Shown piece after piece: positions 1-4,643 of a stretch of DNA of 15,962 bases. Each line of letters starts with the position of its first letter. Position 1 is the stretch's first letter. The stretch is from Alphaproteobacteria bacterium. GTDB lineage: Bacteria > Pseudomonadota > Alphaproteobacteria > Rickettsiales > UBA8987. A program made the position numbers and the translations under genes. The DNA is taken from the NCBI GenBank assembly GCA_023269645.1, contig JAHFPR010000022.1, positions 1-15,962 of the forward strand. The letters run 5' to 3'. Under the pieces are notes generated by a model. The model did no database searches and was not told the DNA's origin. It saw only the letters and a list, made by a program, of their open reading frames with translations.

Positions 1-939
1 AAAAACGGCTTCATACAGAAAGCTGCGCGCTACATCGCTCCGGCGGTGGTGGCACTGGCGAGCCTGCTCCCGGCAAGGGCGGCACAGGCGGAAACGCCAC
101 ATACGGATGCCACGCATACGGTTGCTGACATCCCTATAGACAATGCCGCGATGACAAGGCTGGATCAGATTGTTACCAGTGCGCACGTTCGTGCAGGGGC
201 GGATACCCCGGAGGCAGTGGCACTGGATGCCGCGAAGCGATACGAAACTGATCACCTCGCCATCCGGGATAAAGCGCATACGGATGCCGCCATGACCCAT
301 GCCGGGGTGGTGGCGCATCAGGCAATAGAAGATATGCACAAGGTGTCTATGCCGCATCTGGACGAGGTACATAAGGCGGCACTTTTTGTCGCAATGGCCT
401 ATAATGATCCGGCGGTGTCGCACGCTGCTCCGAATGCTGCCCAAGCCCATGCACAAGAAGCACACGCTCCTGCGCAGGGTGTCGCCGAGCCGATCGTCGC
501 CCTGGTGGATTATCTGGTCGTGCAGGCGCATGATAACGGAGCGCACGGAGCGAAAAACGTGGCTGCCCAGGTCGCGCTGGGATACGAACAGCACCGTGGT
601 TCAAAGGCTGTAACTGAAGAAAATATCGTGTCACTCGCGTTCCAGGACGTGGAGAGGGCAAAACATTCAGCGGATGAAGCCATGCAGGAACTTCCTGAAG
701 CGAGGAAACTGCCGTCGGTGAAGGGCGCGCATATGGATGACGAACATATCGTGGCGGCACTGGTCGCCACGCATTACGCGCCGAATATGGAACAGCAACT
801 GGCGCAGCTTGTCCAGTCGCACGAGGGGCAGCACGCGGCGGCGGGGCTGGAACACGCGGGCGATCATTCCGAGCCGGGGCAACATCCGGCGAAAGCGGAT
901 CATGGTCATTCCAGGCCGGGCAGCGGGCATAAACGCTAG
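1..939 (+). CDS. Secreted histidine-rich protein of unknown function (5' end cut by window)
   Basis: The reading frame is open from base 1, so the start lies upstream. The GTG at 46 sits inside a signal peptide and is unlikely to be the start. The first 30 codons read as the end of a signal peptide: a basic stretch (QKAARY), a hydrophobic core (IAPAVVALASLL), then ARAAQA followed by ETPH, with predicted cleavage at about base 90. The mature part (about 280 residues) is mostly Ala-rich helix and holds roughly 28 histidines, densest in the C-terminal tail (HAGDHSEPGQHPAKADHGHS). Only one or two hydrophobic stretches recur (KAALFVAMAYNDP, IVAALVATHYAPN) and they look like amphipathic helices rather than membrane segments. 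No cysteine is present. I recognise no family. Histidine richness suggests metal binding or buffering in the periplasm, but that is inference. The stop is TAG at 937-939. gltA follows 68 bp downstream on the same strand. Confidence 0.75.
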   Translation, partial: KNGFIQKAARYIAPAVVALASLLPARAAQAETPHTDATHTVADIPIDNAAMTRLDQIVTSAHVRAGADTPEAVALDAAKRYETDHLAIRDKAHTDAAMTHAGVVAHQAIEDMHKVSMPHLDEVHKAALFVAMAYNDPAVSHAAPNAAQAHAQEAHAPAQGVAEPIVALVDYLVVQAHDNGAHGAKNVAAQVALGYEQHRGSKAVTEENIVSLAFQDVERAKHSADEAMQELPEARKLPSVKGAHMDDEHIVAALVATHYAPNMEQQLAQLVQSHEGQHAAAGLEHAGDHSEPGQHPAKADHGHSRPGSGHKR

Positions 940-973
940 CGTATTGCAAAGCACAAGATAACTGTGGTAGGTT

Positions 974-998
974 CCCTCAAGGTATAAACCATTGAGGG
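974..998 (+). promoter_or_regulatory. Hairpin overlapping the gltA ribosome binding site
   Basis: CCCTCAA (974-980) pairs with TTGAGGG (992-998), and within the loop GGT (981-983) pairs with ACC (988-990), leaving an ATAA tetraloop and one bulged A (991). The result is a stem of 10 pairs. The best Shine-Dalgarno sequence for gltA, GAGGGGA (994-1000), lies largely in the 3' arm, so the folded form would mask it. No T-run follows, so it is not a typical intrinsic terminator. A regulatory role is inference. Confidence 0.5.
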
Positions 999-1007
999 GA
1001 ACGGAGT

Positions 1008-2294
1008 ATGTCCACAGCGCGCATCATCATTGACGGGGACGAGAAAAACGCGTTCGAGCTTCCCATCCTCACCCCCACCGAAGGCCCGCGCGCCATTGAT
1101 GTCCGCCAGCTTTACGGAAAATACAAGCTGTTCACGCATGATCCGGGGTTTCTTTCCACATCTTCCTGCGAATCGAAAATCACCTTCATTGACGGCGACA
1201 AGGGCATCCTGCGCCATCGCGGCTACGATATTCAGGATCTGGCGGAAAACTGCACGTATCTGGAAGTCTGCTACCTGCTGCTTTACGGCGAACTTCCGGA
1301 CGAAAAGCAGCTTGCGGATTTCACCCACACCATCACCTATCACACGATGGTGCACGAGCAGTTGCAGTTCCTCTATCGCGGCTTCCCGCGCCGTTCGCAC
1401 CCGATGGCGATTCTGGTGGGCGCGGTGGCCTCGCTTTCTGCGTTCTATCACGACAGCCTCGATATTTCCGACCCCAAGCAGCGCGATATTTCCGCACACC
1501 GGCTGATCGCCAAGATGCCGACGCTGACCGCAATGGCCTATAAATATTCCGTCGGTCAGCCGTTTATCTATCCGAACAACGAACTCGATTTCTCGGAGAA
1601 TTTCCTACATATGTTGTTCGCTACCCCGTGCGAACCCTGCAAAATCAAGCCTGCCCTCGCGCGTGCGATGAATAAAATCCTCATCCTCCATGCGGATCAC
1701 GAGCAGAACGCCTCCACCTCCACGGTGCGGCTGGCGAGTTCCAGCCAGGCCAATCCGTTCGCCTGCATCGGCGCGGGGATTTCCTCGCTGTGGGGGCCGG
1801 CGCACGGCGGTGCGAACGAGGAAGTCATCAAGATGCTGGAGGAAATCGGCGATGTCAGCCGTATTCCGGAGTTCATCCAGGGCGTGAAGGACAAGAAATA
1901 TCGCCTGATGGGCTTCGGCCACCGCGTTTACAAGAATTACGACCCGCGCGCGGCGGTGCTGAAAGGCTCCTGCGACGAGGTGCTGGAGGAAATCGGCGTG
2001 AAAAACAGCAAGAAGCTGGCGATTGCGAAGGAACTGGAACGCATCGCGCTTTCGGACGATTATTTCGTTTCGCGCAAGCTGTTCCCGAACGTGGATTTCT
2101 ATTCTGGCATCATTTACGAGGCGATGGGCATTCCCACCGAACTGTTCACCTGCCTGTTCGCAATGGCGCGCACGGTGGGCTGGGTGGCGCAGTGGGAGGA
2201 AATGTTCTCCGATCCCGATCAGAAAATTGGCCGCCCGCGCCAGCTTTATACCGGCTATCCCGCGCGCAAATTTGCGCCGGTGGCGAAGCGGTAG
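1008..2294 (+). CDS. gltA: Citrate synthase, type II (hexameric family)
   Basis: Condenses acetyl-CoA and oxaloacetate to citrate, the first step of the TCA cycle, in the cytoplasm. The 428 residues match the length of the Escherichia coli enzyme (427). Catalytic residues are in place: His266 in LWGPAHGGANE, His305 in MGFGHRVYKNYDPRA and Asp363 in NVDFYSG. The HADHEQNASTSTVR segment (228-241) and the N-terminal small beta domain (about 1-50) typical of Gram-negative type II enzymes are also present. The ATG at 1008 is preceded by GAGGGGA at 994-1000, which lies in a hairpin (974-998). The gene stands alone: the upstream His-rich gene ends 68 bp before, and the downstream gene is convergent. 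The TAG stop is at 2292-2294, and the 52 bp up to the convergent stop show no clear terminator. A 2-methylcitrate synthase is a less likely alternative, since length and N-terminal domain fit GltA. Confidence 0.97.
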   Translation: MSTARIIIDGDEKNAFELPILTPTEGPRAIDVRQLYGKYKLFTHDPGFLSTSSCESKITFIDGDKGILRHRGYDIQDLAENCTYLEVCYLLLYGELPDEKQLADFTHTITYHTMVHEQLQFLYRGFPRRSHPMAILVGAVASLSAFYHDSLDISDPKQRDISAHRLIAKMPTLTAMAYKYSVGQPFIYPNNELDFSENFLHMLFATPCEPCKIKPALARAMNKILILHADHEQNASTSTVRLASSSQANPFACIGAGISSLWGPAHGGANEEVIKMLEEIGDVSRIPEFIQGVKDKKYRLMGFGHRVYKNYDPRAAVLKGSCDEVLEEIGVKNSKKLAIAKELERIALSDDYFVSRKLFPNVDFYSGIIYEAMGIPTELFTCLFAMARTVGWVAQWEEMFSDPDQKIGRPRQLYTGYPARKFAPVAKR

Positions 2295-2346
2295 GCAGGG
2301 AATTACAATTACTGGCTGTCAAAGGTCATGGGATAAGCGCACATTT

Positions 2347-2949
2347 TTAGATACGGCTTTTTCCTGGCGGGTTCGGATGACCTGCTAATGTGAACCGGAT
2401 ACCGCTGGCTGTGGGGGGATCGGATTCATTCCTTTCCGCTTTGGCCGCCACCTTGAGGGTCGCGGCTTTATCTTTGGGCAGCGTCTGGAGCGCGTGATAC
2501 GCATCTTCCAGTGCTGGGATGGGAACACCATATTTGCGCGTTTCCGCCAGCGCGCTCACCAGTTCCAGTTCCGTCATCTCCACTTTTGTGTCGGGCGCGC
2601 CTTCATGCGATTCCGTGAAAGTCGCGGAGTGTTTGCCTGTTACAGTACCACGGACGGAAACCGGCTCCAGTTTATGGGGATAGGCCTGCTCCTGCATTTG
2701 TTCCAGGATGTCATGCAACTGCTCCATCACGCGCGCATCAGCCTGCCGGAAGGCGACTTCGTGCGTTGCGGAAAGCAGCTCGCTGTAGGTCATATCGGTA
2801 TGCAGTGCGGGCTTTCCGGGTTCCGAGAAACTCGCGGTCAGTGTGGCTTCCCCCGCTTCGCCGTGTTTTATGTTGATATGGTCGAACTCCAGCCTTCCCG
2901 CAGTGAAACGTGTGGCGAAAGCATCAATCTGTGTGCGGTTAAAACCCAT
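2347..2949 (-). CDS. Hypothetical protein with an internal tandem duplication
   Basis: A 200-residue protein of no family I recognise, with no signal peptide, membrane segment or cysteine. It appears to hold two diverged copies of one unit: residues 20-85 (LEFDHINIKHGE... MTYSELLSATHEV... VMEQLHDILEQM) and 94-156 (LEPVSVRGTVTGKHS... MTELELVSALAETR... ALEDAYHALQTL). Each copy would be a beta-rich stretch, then an 'MT-x-x-EL-x-SA' turn or helix, then an amphipathic helix. The tail (about 160-200) is basic and polar. The start ATG is the complement of 2947-2949, with a weak AGGT in the leader. An extended -10 promoter-like TGCTATACT lies about 40 bp upstream, which supports this start. The gene converges on gltA with 52 bp between stops. 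The plus-strand frame over 2494-3021 reads through low-quality sequence and is a shadow. Confidence 0.65.
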   Translation of the reverse strand: MGFNRTQIDAFATRFTAGRLEFDHINIKHGEAGEATLTASFSEPGKPALHTDMTYSELLSATHEVAFRQADARVMEQLHDILEQMQEQAYPHKLEPVSVRGTVTGKHSATFTESHEGAPDTKVEMTELELVSALAETRKYGVPIPALEDAYHALQTLPKDKAATLKVAAKAERNESDPPTASGIRFTLAGHPNPPGKSRI

Positions 2950-2989
2950 AAATACCTATTAAAAAATCATTTTCTTTGCTACAGGGCGC

Positions 2990-3007
2990 AGTATAGCACA
3001 GAGTGCT
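2990..3007 (-). promoter_or_regulatory. Candidate extended -10 promoter with adjacent dyad
   Basis: Reading the minus strand, TGCTATACT contains a TATACT -10 (complement of 2990-2995) with an extended-10 TG. No good -35 is visible, as expected for some extended -10 promoters. A dyad AGCAC-AGA-GTGCT (2995-3007) abuts its upstream edge and could be an operator. It would drive the 2347-2949 gene with a leader of about 35 nt. Confidence 0.35.
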
Positions 3008-3035
3008 TAATAAATCGTTAACCGAAAAAACGAGA

Positions 3036-3181
3036 CCTTTGCATACCTCGTCATTCCAGCGAAAGCTGGAATCCAGCGCGGAGCGTCCGCGACGCTGCAA
3101 GAGCCTTTCCGCCGCAGACGCGGCTTTGGCTGGATACCAGCTTTCGCTGGTATGACAAAAAAATAGGGGGTTATGCAAAGG
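3036..3181. repeat. Palindromic repeat element with nested hairpins (GTCATTCCAGC family)
   Basis: The arms 3050-3077 and 3129-3156 form a 28-bp inverted repeat with only two mismatches, beginning GTCAT and ending ATGAC. Each arm is itself a hairpin, CCAGC-GAAA-GCTGG or its complement. A further perfect 10-bp pair lies outside: CCTTTGCATA (3036-3045) with TATGCAAAGG (3172-3181). The centre has another small hairpin, AGCGTC-CGC-GACGCT (3082-3096). It fills most of the stretch between the minus-strand promoter near 2990 and fur. It has the form of a dispersed non-coding repeat (MITE or REP-like). The minus frame across it (2939-3178), which contains SFRWNDE, is a by-product of the repeat. Nothing else is apparent in the 313-bp gap except the promoter-like sequences listed. 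Confidence 0.75.
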
Positions 3182-3195
3182 TTTCTAAAGAACGA

Positions 3196-3225
3196 TTAGA
3201 CTTTCCATGCCGGTGCGCCTATAAG
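3196..3225 (+). promoter_or_regulatory. Candidate promoter for fur
   Basis: TTAGAC (3196-3201) and TATAAG (3220-3225) are separated by 18 bp and would start transcription about 30 nt before the fur ATG. The match to the housekeeping sigma consensus is moderate. I see no clear Fur-box palindrome here. Confidence 0.35.
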
Positions 3226-3262
3226 AGAAAGGATTGCTTTCCCAAAGCAGAAACAGAAAACC

Positions 3263-3691
3263 ATGCCCGCTTCCAGCAAACATACCTCCGCCATTGAGCA
3301 GCAATGCATCGCCAAAGGCATGAAGATGACGGAGCAGCGGCGCGTCATCGCGCGTGTGCTCTCCGGCGCGGAGGATCATCCGGATGTGGAGGAAGTCTAC
3401 CGCCGCGCCTCCGCCGTGGATCCGCGCATCAGCATTGCCACCGTGTATCGCACCATGCGCCTGTTCGAGGAAGCGGACATCGTAGAAAAGCACGATTTCG
3501 GCGATGGCCGCGCGCGCTACGAACAGGTGACGGAAGATCATCACGATCACCTTATCAACGTAAAAACGGGCGAGGTGGTGGAATTCATGAACAAGGAAAT
3601 CGAGCGACTGCAGGAAAAAGTGGCGCGGGAACTGGGCTATAAGCTGGTGGATCACCGGCTGGAGCTTTACGTGGTTCCGCTGAAGGAATAG
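3263..3691 (+). CDS. fur: Fur-family metal-responsive transcriptional regulator
   Basis: A 142-residue Fur-family repressor, controlling iron or, in some Alphaproteobacteria, manganese uptake. The N-terminal winged helix (about 10-85) contains MTEQRRVIARVL and the recognition region ISIATVYRTMRLFEEADIV. Metal-site residues visible are His39, Glu87, His93/His94/Asp95/His96 in EDHHDHL, Glu107 and His131. The C-terminal CxxC structural-zinc motif of E. coli Fur is replaced by INVKTGEVVEF, as in alphaproteobacterial Fur/Mur proteins I know. It lacks the haem motif of Irr, so Fur or Mur is the better call. The ATG at 3263 has only a weak purine-rich leader (AGAAA). ATGs at residues 20 and 22 would cut into the domain. 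It precedes miaB in the order often seen in this class, but about 950 bp of accessory sequence separate them here. Confidence 0.93.
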   Translation: MPASSKHTSAIEQQCIAKGMKMTEQRRVIARVLSGAEDHPDVEEVYRRASAVDPRISIATVYRTMRLFEEADIVEKHDFGDGRARYEQVTEDHHDHLINVKTGEVVEFMNKEIERLQEKVARELGYKLVDHRLELYVVPLKE

Positions 3692-3722
3692 AGCATTTTT
3701 ATAATGTACATACTGTTTTAGT

Positions 3723-3830
3723 CGTCATGCCCTGAATTTGCGAAGCAAATTCTAGGGGCATCCATTTCGCCACGAGTACGTTGATAGATGGATCGCCCTA
3801 GAAGTTGCTCTGCAAATTCAGGCGATGACG
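3723..3830. repeat. Palindromic repeat element with 43-bp inverted arms (GTCATGCCCTG family)
   Basis: 3723-3765 and 3788-3830 are inverted copies, identical at 36 of 43 positions by hand alignment, around a 22-nt loop. The ends read CGTCATGCCCTG... and ...CAGGCGATGACG. The left arm also folds on itself as a perfect GAATTTGC-GAA-GCAAATTC hairpin (3734-3752). The mismatches include two paired GC/CG swaps, suggesting the arms descend from two slightly different repeat halves. It lies just beyond fur (stop at 3691) and could act as a transcript end, but it has no T-run. The minus frame through it (3718-3912) is not a gene. Confidence 0.75.
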
Positions 3831-3877
3831 GCATATAAATTATGAAATTGCTCCAGGGAAAGGCAGGCGGTGGAGGG

Positions 3878-3931
3878 AGGGGGTTTTCCTTGAACTTCTT
3901 GCATGAATGCAAAAAGAAAGAAAAACCCCCT
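3878..3931. other. Long imperfect hairpin between convergent genes
   Basis: AGGGGGTTTT (3878-3887) pairs with AAAACCCCCT (3922-3931). At the tip, TTGCAT-GA-ATGCAA (3899-3912) is a second perfect stem, and the sequence between is partly complementary. It lies between the ends of fur and of the minus-strand gene at 3951. A bidirectional terminator is possible, but neither strand shows a T-run directly after the stem, so this is only a guess. Confidence 0.4.
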
Positions 3932-3950
3932 TGATCCCTATAGTGCTATG

Positions 3951-4349
3951 TCAGTGTGGGCAGGGAACGCGCTTACCATCGTAGTTGACCAAAATCTCCC
4001 TTACCGAAAAGCCTGATTTTCGTTCATCTGGACGGACAACGTGTTGCGAGAACTCGTTGTGATGAAACAAAAACCTTCCAACCAGATGTGCCTGCGTGGG
4101 GTGGGTTTCCGGGTTGGAAACTGCACGATCACGACACACACGACAACCCCAATGTACAGCGTCTTCAAGTAGCTCGTCGTTGAATATAAGAGCTGCACGT
4201 CGGACACCGATTTTAGGGTCTTCCAACTTTCCGATTGTCACTTCCAACTCGCCCTTGGGTTTTTGTTTCATGGCGGCAAGAAGTGATATGACGCGATTCT
4301 CTGTCGTATCTGGATCAGTGTGCACAGTAGTAGTGTTCGCAGTTGTCAT
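3951..4349 (-). CDS. Small hypothetical protein with a CxxC motif in a low-GC region
   Basis: A 132-residue soluble protein I do not recognise. The N-terminus is Thr-rich (MTTANTTTVHTDPDTTEN). An amphipathic helix follows (about 18-30), then a basic/acidic segment (GELEVTIGKLEDPKIGVRRAALIFNDELLEDAVHWG), a CRVC pair (Cys69, Cys72) and a His-rich stretch (His83, 88, 96, 97, 103). It ends with REILVNYDGKRVPCPH. A metal site from these Cys and His residues is possible but unproven. The frame stays open to an ATG at 4439. However, an extended -10 promoter lies inside that extension (4430-4438), and its residues (MLYCGSFSYCHFLIVIRF) look non-coding, so I chose the ATG at 4349. An AAGGA lies about 12 nt upstream of it, with another ATG (4361) in between. 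Base composition is visibly more AT-rich than in the neighbours, which suggests acquisition. Confidence 0.55.
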   Translation of the reverse strand: MTTANTTTVHTDPDTTENRVISLLAAMKQKPKGELEVTIGKLEDPKIGVRRAALIFNDELLEDAVHWGCRVCRDRAVSNPETHPTQAHLVGRFLFHHNEFSQHVVRPDERKSGFSVREILVNYDGKRVPCPH

Positions 4350-4429
4350 AATGAACAACATTCCTTTCAATGGGTTCTGTAAAGAAAACCGAATAACTAT
4401 CAAAAAGTGACAGTAAGAAAATGACCCAC

Positions 4430-4458
4430 AGTATAGCATGGTGGGCGCGGGGAATCAA
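4430..4458 (-). promoter_or_regulatory. Promoter of the small minus-strand gene
   Basis: On the minus strand, TTGATT (complement of 4453-4458), a 17-bp spacer and TATACT (complement of 4430-4435) form a good housekeeping promoter, strengthened by an extended-10 TG (TGCTATACT). Transcription would start near 4423, giving a leader of about 75 nt before the ATG at 4349. This excludes the ATG at 4439 as the start. Confidence 0.55.
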
Positions 4459-4581
4459 GCATTAATTTCTATGATTCTAGTTTAATAAATATAAAAACCC
4501 CGGTTATCATCCTGCTTTCGTGGTGTTTTATTCCATAGATGTGGATAAATGTATTCCCCGGAATGCCGCTCGGTATAAATC

Positions 4582-4610
4582 TTGAGATTGCGGCGCGGGG
4601 CTGGTATAGT
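4582..4610 (+). promoter_or_regulatory. Promoter of the miaB-lnt operon
   Basis: TTGAGA (4582-4587), a 17-bp spacer and TATAGT (4605-4610), with an extended-10 TG (TGGTATAGT), closely match the housekeeping consensus. Transcription would begin near 4617, about 27 nt before the TTG start of miaB. The AT-rich stretch 4440-4581 between this and the divergent promoter holds no gene that I can support. Confidence 0.55.
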
Positions 4611-4628
4611 TTCGCTTGCCTTCCCCTT

Positions 4629-4634
4629 GGAGAG
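4629..4634 (+). promoter_or_regulatory. Ribosome binding site that decides the miaB start
   Basis: GGAGAG lies 9 nt before a TTG at 4644 that opens the conserved MiaB N-terminus (RPKKIYIKTYGCQMN). The in-frame ATG at 4539 has no Shine-Dalgarno and lies upstream of the promoter at 4582-4610. Confidence 0.6.
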
Positions 4635-4643
4635 AACCCCGCG

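Noticed and set aside
347..949. Minus-strand frame of 200 codons opposite the His-rich gene
   Set aside because: Arg/Pro-rich shadow. The plus frame has a signal peptide and coherent amphipathic structure.
2939..3178. Small minus-strand protein with SFRWNDE motif
   Set aside because: It is the translation of the palindromic repeat at 3036-3181, a frequent annotation artefact.
3692..4643. Defence island, toxin-antitoxin pair or prophage remnant
   Set aside because: Only one small gene is present, with no toxin, integrase or transposase motif and no attachment-site repeats that I can see.
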